Origin: Alentia gelatinosa
Taxonomy: Eukaryota > Annelida > Polychaeta > Phyllodocida > Polynoidae
DNA: 64,000 bases
Assembly (NCBI GenBank): GCA_950022655.1
Contig: OX465587.1
Span: 30,631,716-30,695,715 of the forward strand
Reading direction: 5' to 3'
The notes below the pieces were generated by a model that made no database searches, was not told the DNA's origin, and saw only the letters and a program-made list of their open reading frames with translations. The position numbers were made by a program, and so were the translations under genes. Shown here piece after piece: positions 30,791-59,368 of the stretch; positions within the stretch are counted from its first letter, which is position 1; each line of letters begins with the position of its first letter.

Positions 30791-33700
30791 TTAATTTGGG
30801 ATGTTCTTGACGACGTGTGCTGCTTCGACGACGGTTTGTGTTGGACGCTTCACTCGCGGGTCTGTGATGGGAACGTTCATTCTGAAAATACACACAATTT
30901 TATATAATTCAGTATTAACAATTAATTTTCATTTAGAGATTAATATGATGTGGCAATAACACCTCTGTGGCAAAAAAAGAAAAAAAATATTTATCTAACT
31001 TTTATTTAGATGCCTGATGAGTTTGAAACTTATGAAACCATGACATCCCCCCCCCCCCCCCCTCCACAAGCATTTTTTTTTATGGAATCCTCAGACCTGT
31101 TTCCGAAGACACACTATTTTATACAATTTATGATTTAGTATTATCAATTTTATTCTTAATTCAGATGCCTGATGAGTTCGAAAAAGATGAAACCATGACC
31201 CCCCCCCCCCCCTCCGCAAGCATATTTCTTCAATGGAAACCTGGGCCCTATTATTGAAAAACACACAATTTGTACAGTTTAATTTTGTTTGTTTGAGCAG
31301 TTTAACGTCCAATTTGTTCAATTAGACTTACTTTACTTAGTTTAGTATCGTCAATTGATTTTTATTTAGAGATAAATATGACGCTGCAATAACACCTCTA
31401 TGACAAAAAAGAAAATTAATTTCTATGCCTGATGAGTTAAAACCGGATGAAACCATAACCCCCTCCCCCTCCCCGGAGCATATCAGAACAAAAACGAGAG
31501 AATATAAAACACACAGTTGAAGATTTAGGTGGAAACATCAACATTGAAATAGAAAATAACCAAATAAACTGAACAATAAGACAGTACATAAGTGCGTACT
31601 TGACATTGTTACAGTTTAACAGTGTACTGCACAGGGTTCAGTACACAATTTAAACTGTATAGGGAGCAGCAGTACGCACTTATAAAATATAATGCATGGG
31701 TATATAATAAATAGAGAAAAAAAGTAAGGGAGACGTGGTAAAAGCCCGTACTTGACATTGGTGCGGTGGTTGACGACGAAGAGCGGGTTGACGTGGCTGA
31801 GGATCTCGTCGTTGACGGAGATGCCGTCCAGGTACTGTTTGAGCAGCGTACGCAGCTGGTGGTTCTCCTGCAGTAACGTCTGCTGCTCCTTGTCCAGCGC
31901 CAGTTTGTCCAGCAGCACCTTGTTGTAGCGCTTCCAGAAGTTCTCCAGCCCTGCGTACTCATACATCACCTAAAGTGCAATGAGGAGAGGATAAATACAA
32001 CGTTTTTCTTATTCTATCGTTAAACACTAAAATAAAAATAAAATAGAATAATGATACTGCATTCTCTCTACTACAAGTACTCATTGCATTGAATATGAAG
32101 GTAGATTAGGTGGTTTGCATTTACTTGTGATTCATTACCCACTGAAGAATAATATTTAGTACTTTGAGTTGTTATCTCACCTCTGGTATTGGGAACTCGT
32201 ATCCAACACCCATGAGGTATTTAGGAAAAATATCCAATGGGGGATTATGTCAGAAATGTTAGCCCATTGGCCAATGTGAGAGGTGAGATAAATTCAGAAA
32301 CCCATTCAAGTTTAGGGTCAGAGCTTGGTCCCATCTCATTTGAATTGGTACGTAATATCATGTAGCAATTCAAACAAGATGGGGTACAAGCAAGTCTATT
32401 TTAGATACCATAGAAGAAACCTACGAAAGTTTAGGGTCAGAGCTTGTATCCCATCAAGTTTGAATCTCGTAATAAATCACTGGTCAAAGCCGTGTGAATT
32501 ACATAGCGATTCAAACAAGTTGGGATCGAGCTCTGACCCTGAACTTGAATGTTTTCTGAATTTATCTCACCCTTTATATTGATTAATGGGCTAACCTTTG
32601 TGACATAATCCCCCATGGGCTATTTTCCCCAATATTAAGTCTCTGGAGAAATAATACCAGGGGTGAGATAAACTGCATCAACAAACACTAGGCATTGGTT
32701 TGCTGACGCCCGTACATGAGGCACTTTGTAGAGGGTGAGTGATGGTGTACTCACGGAGGCGAGGGCCTGGCTGGGTGGTTCACACACAGCAGCGTTGACG
32801 TCCTCCTGCTCCTCTGAGGTCAGAGACGACGCGTAGAAGGGCAGCACCTTCTCCTCCTCCGTCTCCAGTTTACGACACATCTCGGCCAGCTTAAGGATCC
32901 GCTGTCCCTGTGGAGGGTAGAGAGAGGTATGTGAGGTGTATCGCGGGACAATCTATTCACTAAGAAGATCCCCTGTAGAGGGTAGAAAGGTACGTGAGGT
33001 GTATCGCGAGACAATCTATTCACTATGAAGATCCTCTGTGGAGGGTAGAGAGAGGTATGTGAGGTGTATCGCGGGACAATCTATTCACTAAGAAGATCCC
33101 CTGTAGAGGGTAGAAAGGTACGTGAGGTGTATCGCGAGACAAACTATTCACTATGAAGATCCTCTGTGGAGGGTAGAGAGAGGTATGTGAGGTGTGTCGC
33201 AGGACAATCTATTCACTAAGAAAATCCCCTGTAGAGGGTAGAAAGGTACGTGAGGTGTATCACGGGACAATCTATTCACTAAGAAGATCCCCTGTGGAGG
33301 GTAGAGAGAGGTATGTGAGGTGTATCGCGGGACAATCTATTCACTAAGAAGACCCCCTTTCGAGGGTAGAGAGAGGTACAAGAGGTGTGTTGTAGAATAA
33401 TCTTTTTACTATGAAGATTACTTGTAGAGGGTAGAGAGAGGTATGTGAGGTGTGTCACGGGACAATCTATTCACTAAGAAGATCCCCTGTGGAGGGTAGA
33501 GAGAGGTATGTGAGGTGTATCGCGGGACAATCTATTCAATAAGAAGATCCCCTGTAGAGGGTAGAGAGAGGTATGTGAGGTGTGATGCGGGACAATCTAT
33601 TCACTATGAAGATCCCCTGTGGAGGGTTGAGAGAGGTACGTGAGGTGTATCGTGAGACAATCTATTCACTAAGAAGATCCTCTGTAGAGGGTAGAGGTGT

Positions 33701-36700
33701 ACACGAGGTGTATCGCAGGACAATCTATTCACTAAGAAGATCACTGCACCTCAATTCTGAAATTTTCTTTCTTCTAAACTTGTATGATGTAATAAACATT
33801 GAATTCATTGACTGAACCTATACAATTAAGGAAGGTGATCTAGTTAAGTGGAAAGGTACTAGAAGCACAAAAGGGAAGACCTGTGGTGACGAAATCAGCC
33901 TCTAGTAAAGCTGACATGTATCGGCCTCTTTATTTTATTTCTTGAAACAAGCCATGAAGATATTGTACCAACTGAAGCATCAATAAAGAAATCTTTGATA
34001 TATATCTTTTTCACAAATCCATCAACCAGGCCTGATGCTAAAAACAGAAGCCTGCGGCCTGTGGACGCATAGGGCACAGAGTGATTGCTATTTTTTGCCA
34101 TCATCCACCAAGAAATTGTAAGATATTGCAACTGCAGTGGATTTGGCGCTTAACCCTTCACACCTCCATCTACCATCGACATGATTAAATTGAAAAAGAC
34201 ATACCTTCTCTGATTTGCGTTTCAACTCTTTGATGGCGGCATTGGATTCTAAGGTGAGTTTGGTGAGACGCTCTCGCTCGTTCTCACGGAGCCGGTTCAT
34301 CTGTCCCTTCAGCTCCTGGAAGTGCGCCAGCATCATTTCTCGCTCCTGTGTGTGAAAAACGTAAACACAGATCACACTCTGTATCTCGTCATTTCGCTGG
34401 TCGGTGTTGTTATGTTTGCCGGTGTTTTTTATTATGTAACATTATGTGATATCTTATCATGATATTAATCATAATCATAAACCTACCCCTATTTTTGATA
34501 TCCAGTAAGCTCCTCTATGAAGGAATGCCAGTTGGGGTCAGAAAAAAACAATGAAATATTTTCCATTGCAATACAGGGTTTACGCATTACATATGCATTA
34601 CAGTTGGGAATCAAGGGAACGCTCAGGTTTTTACATGGGTCAGTGGGGAGGTTCAGTGTGTCAATATTACACAAGGAAAATTATATTTGTATTCTGACAA
34701 TGAAAACATTAATTTCAATGTTTCCATTGAAAACTGGCACCGGTATAAGAGGACCGGTTACAACCATCGGTTGTTATCAGCTGTGGTTCATCGCGAGAAG
34801 GTTGCATAAGATAAACACGCGTGTGCTTGTCTGAGAACCAGTCATGGAGAAAAATGATTTTTGTTTAAGTAAAATAATTACAAGAGGAAAGAGGAGTACC
34901 AGTAAGTGCTTCGAGAGTAGCCTAAGGGTAAAAGACAATATAAACATTTAATAAGCAAGAAAAGGAGTTGTGTTTATTCTAAACACAACATTTAGGGTTT
35001 TCATCTCTATAACAATATTATTGTGCAGTTATATTCCCCTTACATTTTTCACTGTCAACTTCAAATTGATTCACTCAACGGTGATATGTTATACTGTATC
35101 AGTAAATTACTGTAGATTCCGCAGTAAAATTATTTTTCAAGAAAGTAAATAATATTATATACCTGTGGCCGAACATCTATGAAATAATACCCGCTGCTAG
35201 GGGCACAGTATCAATAATGTTTTCGCCCAAGAGCCATGGTGAATGACCGCTAGCATGTAAGTCATTAAAATAGCATTGTTTGATGATATTCAGGTATATA
35301 ATAATAAGGAAACATAGTAACTCAACCCATAGCGATGATATTCTTTCATCCTTAAAATGTGACCCTTCACCTATGGCGTCGGACCGTATTTCAAGTCTAA
35401 AAGACATCAAATGTCTATGGCTATGGGGCTCAGTAACCACATTTCCTAATAAAACAGTTACTTTTTTTTAATTTCCCGTACTTGTATATGTATAGACGTA
35501 TGTATATTGTGTATTATATCCGGCTGCGACATCAAGAGGCTTCTCAACAAATAGTGTTTTCCAAAAAGTGGGAAGTAGTTTCAACTAACGGTGTGTGCAT
35601 ATCTTCATACAGGCGACCTTACCTTGCTGTTGGCAGATTTGGGTTTCTATAATACCAGTATTCTGATATGCATTAGTCACATGATCATATTTCAATATCC
35701 ACAGTCTATGCCAATGAAAATATTTTTTAAAAGCTATATATGAAAAGGATGTCCGTCGGTGGTCAGAAAAAAAGTGGGAATAGTTTTTGCTTGGAATTTA
35801 CTGCCTTCGAGAGGCATAAAAAGAACAGAGAAAACCAATCATTGTTGGCCATGGAATAGGGCTGAGGGTGTGTGGGGAGTTTCAAACCATTGTTTGATAG
35901 ACATCAATGAGGTACAATTTATACTATATTGGTTTTATACATGAAAGAGAAAAATCAAACTGGAGTCGTTGGTTTGGTGTGAAGGGGTCCTATCCGTCAC
36001 CACCTCCAGATACAAAATTACCCCCCAAAAAGTAAATATGGCATTAGAATTCAATGGTGTTTATCCTTTACACGAAAGCTGGTATGGATATTCTTTTATA
36101 TTCTTGTAATCATCTCACACAGGTAGTTTTCTCCACATTGGGAATTCATACTCCACGGCCGTGAAAGTAGGCCACTCAAAACTCAATGGCTAATTGGGTG
36201 AGTCATTTCATAAATTAATAGAGTTCCTGATCATGTATACGTAGTATACAGAGGTAAAATCAGAAGCCCACCCGATGAAAATAACTTGGTCTGCACTCCA
36301 CCACTATGTAATTCACTCAGCTTTGCTTCGTGAATCACTCTGCAGTCACACTCAGTGGAGTACAGACCAAGTTATTTTCATCTTGTGAGTTTTCTTCTGA
36401 AAACACAGTTTACTAGTTACAACATTTTAGTTAAAAACTTAAATCCGAATCTTGTCTGAGACTTACCTCCCTTAACTGTCTATTCCTTTCTTCACATTCC
36501 TTGGCGTTGGCTGCCATTTTGGATTTTAGTCCTGTGATATTATCCTGAAAGAATGAAGATAAATTGATGATACTGTATAATATTTGATGATTCATTATCA
36601 GGTGTGAAAAACTATATAAACAATTTTGTTCCGCAACATTGGCTTCAGTATGAAGATCTCCCTCCCACCCTCGTATCATCTAAAGTCTGTTATTAATCAA

Positions 36701-39700
36701 ATTGTAATATCATATTATATCCTTTATGCTTATCTATGGGAACAATGTACCTTATCCCTTTTTCTTTTTACATTAACCACATATATAATGCTTGGCAAAA
36801 ATGCCAGAACAATGGTTTCCGGAATTCTTATTTTTCTTGAAATTCTGGTCTCAGGTGAGAGCTAACTTTATTCTAAATTATGTTAACTCATTTTCTCCAC
36901 GGATCTACATAGGTCTCAAGAAATACCCTGGGACGTCAAAACTGTGCGGAAATGCCATGCCTGACACTGCTGAGATGCATCGGGGAAAACATTGAGTTCA
37001 CAATAACTGAACAGCTCTGAGGATGTTGATGATACTAGTACATTGAGATGCAATGCTATATAATGACTCTTTGTTCAGACATGGGAGCGAAAATCGTGAT
37101 TCTAGCTAAGGGATGCCCCTCGCGTATTGTTATGTGGCGCAAGCTTGGCCAGTGAGACCAGCTCATTTCTCAATTGAGAATGTTGAACGTAACAGGACCC
37201 TATAGTCCCACTTCAAAAAGTTGTCACAATAACCGAGGGAGACTTACCGTTAGGCGGTTGAGTCTCCGCATCTGGGTCTCGATCTCCTTGGCGCTCTTCT
37301 CGTCCTTGGTTTTGAGCTCCTCGAAAGCCTTCTTGCGCTCCTCGGTGGTCTCCTGGTAGGCCCGCAGCGCCTGCTGGAACTGCGCCCACAGGTCCTCCAC
37401 GGCCACCTCCAGGTTCATGCGCAGCGCGTGTCGCTCCTCCAGGTTCTGTGTGCAAAGAGTTACAGTCCGTCATGGTGTTTAAATTTATATTCAAGATGTG
37501 GCAATAGAATCCTCTGGATCAAGCCAAAAAAAATTGATGTTTGATTCTTAATAAGTTATAGGCTTATGGCTTTGAATTGCTTTGTAAACTAAGCACTTTT
37601 TTTTTTTTTTTTTGCATAGCATGCATGAAAGAACACCAACTGAGGTGAATGTATAACGTGTATCAGACTGAATAATAAGAAATTAAAAAGTCAACAATGC
37701 GAGAAAGTGAGACATAGGTAATGTGAAAAAATAACCCCTATGGGTTTGCTGATTGTAATCACACAACAAATCCCAGCACTGAATAAATACAGTTCAACAA
37801 ATTCTAAAAACGTGATCATAGTACTTAACTTGTTCTCACAGAGTGAGGCATACCCTAGGCTGTTCTCTGTGCAACCTTATGAACACTATTGTGGCTACGA
37901 TGAGGGACCGGGCGGAAGAACGGCAATGCCGAGCCCGTGAAATCTGTATGGATATTTACCCTAATAAAAATAATCAAAAAAATATAAATATCACCCAGTG
38001 TTCTGTCACCACTATCACTTGTATCCCAACCTTAACTCACTCACCCCAGGAACTGATGTTGTCCCTCAACACCAACCCAAACCTAACAGTCACTATTGTG
38101 TGTGTACATACCTTGTTCTTGATCTCGTCGCGCATGCTCTGGAACTCGGACTTGGCGTCGTTCTCGCGCTCGTTAAAGTTCTGCTCCATGGCGAACATGA
38201 TGTCCTGCAGGTCGTTGATCTCCTGGGCGTGTTGCTCTACGAGCAGAGTGCGCTCCGTGTCAAACTCTGTCATCAGCACGCTCTGCTCCTCCCGGAACTC
38301 CGTCTCCAGGGTCAACAGTCTCTGCCGCTGCAGGTCTGCAAACACAACACCATGTAGTATTATAGATAGACATGGTTAGGCCACTCAAAAAAAAATTGTT
38401 TCTCATCACCAAGCCATGAAAAATCTGACGAGGGCGTTCTTTGGTTGTTTTTTTTGCTAGATCAAAGATGGCTTTTGAAATGTCATAAAATGGGCTTCAG
38501 ACATACAGTAAAACCCAGCATAAGCAGACACCCTCCGATCCAGGCCAAAGTGTACGCTTACGCTGGGTGTCCTGATTTTTACTGGCTATATGTTTAATGC
38601 ATCCCTAACATCAGGAGCTTTAATTTGATACTAAATACACATACCTTTCATAATTTCTATCAAGGTTCATCTTAGCTTACCAAAAAAAAATAAAAAAAAA
38701 TCTTCTAAATTGTTTTTTTCTGACGCGCGCGGTGATGAGAAACACGGCTATGAAATACTACCTGATGCTAGGGGTGCAGTATAAGTAATGTTCACGCACA
38801 CTGAGATGTAGTGAATGTTCGGGTGCAGTGTGGACGTAGTGTACTTCGCAAGTACATAAAATGACTTTTTTTTCTCGTATTCTTTAAGTACAGGGATGTC
38901 AGTAGGGGTCACGAATAAAGTGGAAATATTCTGCATGTGGAATTTACTGGCGGAGATATTCTGAATTTGACCAGAAGTTTGTTAGTTTTTGTTTTTTTAA
39001 ATTAAATAATATTAGAATTCATTCTGATACTAATCTATATTGCCATGGAATTTACAAGCAATCCATCAGGAAAAAGGTGAATTAACAGACGTTTAAAACT
39101 AAAAAAAAATCCAAACGTGTACCCGTAACACTTGTCATTACCATCACCGTACTTGTATTTGGGGGCTAGGACCTCCCTACCACCTCTTCAAAATAATTAG
39201 AAAAAGTGACGAATGCAACTGAATGTTCAACAAATATGAGGTAACAAATGTCATGTAGATATGGTGGGAGATCGGAGTCCTTATACTAACGAATCAGACC
39301 AATAAAATCAAATTAAAGTAAAAATTTACTGTCTGATTTCCAAGCAACCAAAGAGAATTCTACTCACCGACTAAATAATCCACATTGTGTAAATGACTAC
39401 GTAGGGCCATGGCGTACTGCTCTTCTGCCTCCATGAGATCCTTCGCCAGAGATTTGATGACACTTTCTTTCCTATCAACAACACGCTCAAATGTCTGGCT
39501 AAGAATTTCAATGTCTTTTTTCAGTTCTTTCGACTTTGCCTCGCGCATGATGTTCCGCCATTGATGATTTAATTTGTTGACATTAAACCGGGTGGCCTTC
39601 TCTTCCTTCGCAAGTTTATCCTAAAATAAAGGCAAATAAATTACAAGAGTGAAGAGTGTATACAAACACGAGTTTTTTTGTTTAATCTGCCAGTTCTGTC

Positions 39701-40474
39701 AGAATGGGCAGTTAAAGTTACAGCGATATGAGTAGAAATAGGTTACAGTCTTATTTGCCGAGCCAGCCAGAATATGACAATTCAGAGTTGATATAGGGGG
39801 AGAGAATGAGAATGTAGAATGATGGAGTTAACAGTGGCACATTCAAAAATCAACAACCAAAGGTGAACTTTACATTATAGTCGGGAGCAACCTCAAACAT
39901 TTAGAGACCAGTACCACCAGTCACTTCCATTCAATTACTATACCCATGCCGTATATACTGTAAATACGCACAGTTTCGCCATATAACGTAAAATACTACC
40001 ACCTTCCCTCCCATACACGTTTATTAAAATATTAGTTTTTTTTTTTATAAATTTCGAGTATATAGTAAATATAGAACGACCTACCATGCTTGTACAAGCC
40101 ACAAAACCCGATAATAATTTTTGGTTTGTACGGAACTCGGCGTAAAGCCCTCGTTACGTATGAACCATGAGTTATCATCTCGTTTTGTAGCTTGTACAGC
40201 ATGGTCAGGACGTTCTATATAATTACAGAACATTTCTCTTTAGTAATTATTTCAGTGATATGATTATACAAAGATACATATTTATTCAAGTAAATATATC
40301 TCTATTTTATACAAAAGCTATGACGATAAATACCTTCAAGAACTGGGTGAGCATGTCCTCCTTTTTCTTCCTCATTTCTTCTTCTGCGAGTCGTTGCTGT
40401 TCTAAATACATGATGCGCTCTTCTTCTGACATCTTGGCCAGCTTGCCAGACTTCTTTTTCTTTTTAGGCGCCAT
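30791..40474 (-). CDS. DRC2: Dynein regulatory complex subunit 2 (CCDC65)
   Basis: DRC2 is a coiled-coil subunit of the nexin-dynein regulatory complex that links outer doublets and controls inner-arm dyneins in motile cilia. Coding exons, 5' to 3': 40334-40474, 39368-39620, 38112-38335, 37248-37445, 36467-36544, 34205-34345, 32755-32907, 31752-31969, 30791-30881. Total 1497 nt, 498 aa plus stop, all junctions in phase; human CCDC65 is about 484 aa. Family blocks: a Lys-rich start [125 protein letters not shown] and [16 protein letters not shown]. Most of the protein is predicted coiled coil from its charged heptads. The first exon has an acceptor 5 nt before the ATG (tttatag|GAACC), so at least one non-coding 5' exon lies upstream. 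Confidence 0.97.
30940..31475. repeat. Three-copy repeat in the last DRC2 intron
   Basis: Three spaced copies of 'gatgcctgatgagttnga' followed by 'gaaaccatgac', a C run and 'tccncaagcat', at about 31010, 31165 and 31422. Each is preceded by a 'cacacaatttta ... tttagagat(a)aatatgayg' segment that also adjoins the acceptor at 30882. A SINE tail fragment (about 31275-31335, minus) is inserted in the last unit. Confidence 0.7.
32167..32672. mobile_element. Long nearly palindromic MITE, ttatctcacc ends
   Basis: The left end ttatctcacctctggtatt and right end taccaggggtgagataaac are inverted. Pairing continues through 'gggattatgtca', 'gttagcccatt', 'ggtgagataaattcagaaa' and 'agtttagggtcagagctt', so nearly the whole 505 bp can fold on itself. 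A shorter relative is at 21328-21640. Confidence 0.78.
32900..33745 (-). repeat. ~62-64-bp minisatellite carrying copies of a DRC2 acceptor
   Basis: About 13 units start right at exon 32755-32907. On the minus strand each contains ctctctaccctccacag|(G)GGATC or 'ctctacag' variants, the same pyrimidine tract and AG as the authentic acceptor (ctaccctccacag|GGACAGC). Unit length is not a multiple of three, so use of most copies would change frame. Confidence 0.93.
34521..34741. mobile_element. MITE copy, atgccagttg / aaactggca ends
   Basis: A diverged member of the 10317-10571 family: ggaatgccagttggggtcag at the left, 'ttacacaaggaaaatt' inside, gaaaactggcac at the right. In a DRC2 intron. Confidence 0.62.
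36285..36390. repeat. Foldback hairpin with perfect 20-bp arms
   Basis: gatgaaaataacttggtctg pairs with cagaccaagttattttcatc, and inner attcac / gtgaat closes on cactcagctttgcttcgtg (36314-36332). Confidence 0.72.
38503..38583. mobile_element. Minimal TIR element, cagtaaaacccagc ends
   Basis: acagtaaaacccagcataagc and gcttacgctgggtgtc ... ttactg are inverted within 80 bp. It is the shortest member of the 24118/29640 family. Confidence 0.6.
40063..40223. repeat. Foldback hairpin in DRC2 intron 1
   Basis: Outer arms atatagaacgacctaccatg and catggtcaggacgttctata, then cttgtacaagc..acaaaac / gttttgtagcttgtac and ggtttgtacg / cgtatgaacc, close on ctcggcgtaaagccctcg (about 40135-40152). Confidence 0.68.
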
Positions 40475-41869
40475 GGTTCCTATAAAACACAGAATAATTT
40501 CTATATGAAATATTCATAAAACCAACAAATAAGCTTATAATTTCGTAGTCGTTGTTTTTAATGGTACTTTGAAGTCTGTACTTATGAATTTTAACTTACT
40601 ATATCACATAAGAATTTATGTGAGTAAGGGTGGGTGGGCGAAGGGTCATTTTGGTCAAGGATATAGTCCTACCAGAGTTTCAACTGGCAGTCGGGTTGTG
40701 AAGATCTGTCCTTGGACCATACGCTCAGTAGCCTTTACGCTTGGAACCATAAGCTTCGTGAATTGGACGATACGATTCGTTTTCGGGAGTTGGCGCGGTG
40801 GCTGCCTCGGACGCTAAGCTTTGTTTTCGAATATCAGCGGCCGATCTTTTTCATATTGGGAACGATTATAGGTTATATATTCCCCTACTTCATGTTAAAG
40901 TGTCATGTCTTATTTCCTACGGATAGTAGGTGAAATCAACGAAGATTATACATGTCAATGAAGTTGTCAGTGTGAACAACAGATAAATTTAACTATTTCT
41001 CTGGTCGGAGCACCAAGAGCCATCCATGCCTGATAACTATGCACGCATAAATGTGTAGCCCAATTACCAGTTGGCACAATGCTATTGCTAACTTTAACTT
41101 TACATGCATGTGTAAACTGTATGTAACATGCATGACAAAAACAATGAAATAATAAGGTTGAATTTTTGTTATTCAATATCGATGGATAATATGTCACCCC
41201 TCTAACAGTTACAGCGACTAATGTGTATGTTCAAAATATCATAAAACATTAATAAATAGATGAAGCTCTCTAATAATACTAACAGTACCATTTTTGTCGA
41301 TATAAAATGGATCTTGTATTTCCTTGTCGTTGTTTTTTTTGCTTATTACTTTAAATTAGTCAGACGTGTCCGACCCTATACTCTAGTAGGTTTAGCTTTG
41401 GGTTGTGAATTATAGCTATACTTTAAATATCTTTTTAATGTCATTATTGAAACATGCCCCTGGTAATTTGTAAATTCTAGTCCGTAGAGTTGCGCCTTAT
41501 TCTAGATCCAGAGGCTGCCTTGCGTATTTCTGTCACTGTCAGTGTCATGCTATGTTTCGTAGCAAGTATACATTGCCGTATTGTTGCATTTAATTAGTAC
41601 GTCATGTGATCATTTGTTATGATATAGTATCATTCCAAATTGACAGAATCCATTTCAGGCAACGAACTGGGATGATTAGATTGACTTGCCGTCTGGGTTT
41701 CACTGTTTGTTTACATCACTCAGTTATCGACATGAGTCATGACTTAACCAGACCGCAAAGAATAGTAAAACTACAGCATAAACAAAATGAATAGTGTTAA
41801 CATCAGAGTGGAACTAACCAGTGTTATTAGTTATAAGCCAGCAAGTGGTTATTAAAGGAATTAACTTAC

Positions 41870-42258
41870 CTGATTTGTTTTCTTTGCTCCCCTATCAGTT
41901 CAAGGGAAGGCGCCCGAATCCTACACCTGTGTTTTTGTTGCCAATGGATACCGGAAGTATAACGTACGTTTGTATACCCTATTTCGTATTTACAGACAAT
42001 AGATGTTAATTTACATGATTATTTCTCTAAAATAACTAGCGTAAAACATGTCTCAAGATATAAGATATTTGATTTTACTATTACTGAACTATTAGTTGTA
42101 AATAAAAGTAAATACGAGAATGAAGAACCGAATAACGGCGTTCACTCTGCCTATTTGCGTAATCGCCGTGTCGCGTAACGAGTTCAGAACACTAAAAATA
42201 GCCAAACTTATTGAAGACACTGTTGATTTGTGTTCTACAAAGAGGGTACAACGCAAGT
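41870..42258. promoter_or_regulatory. Divergent promoter region of DRC2 and ASPDH, with candidate DRC2 5' non-coding exon
   Basis: A minus-strand donor (acttac at 41864-41869, GTAAGT) begins the intron after a candidate DRC2 non-coding exon starting at 41870. It would join the acceptor 5 nt before the DRC2 ATG. Less than 0.4 kb then separates this from the ASPDH ATG at 42259. No TATA box was recognised. Confidence 0.5.
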
Positions 42259-59265
<17,007 letters not shown>

Positions 59266-59362
59266 ATGTCATTCATCTGGAAGCAAGAATAGTTTTCTCT
59301 CTATTTTTTAAAAATTTACAAATATAGCAGAGACAACTTTATAGCTACAAACACTGTCATGA

Positions 59363-59368
59363 ATTAAA
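59363..59368 (+). terminator. Candidate polyadenylation signal of ASPDH
   Basis: ATTAAA about 100 bp after the ASPDH stop. AATAAA at about 59843 and 60172 are alternatives. Confidence 0.5.

Noticed and set aside
31010..31440. Hammerhead ribozyme-like core (ctgatgagtt(c/t)gaaa) in three copies
   Set aside because: CUGAUGA and GAAA are present, but there is no room for stem II and I could not find matching stems I and III. The same string lies within a longer repeat.
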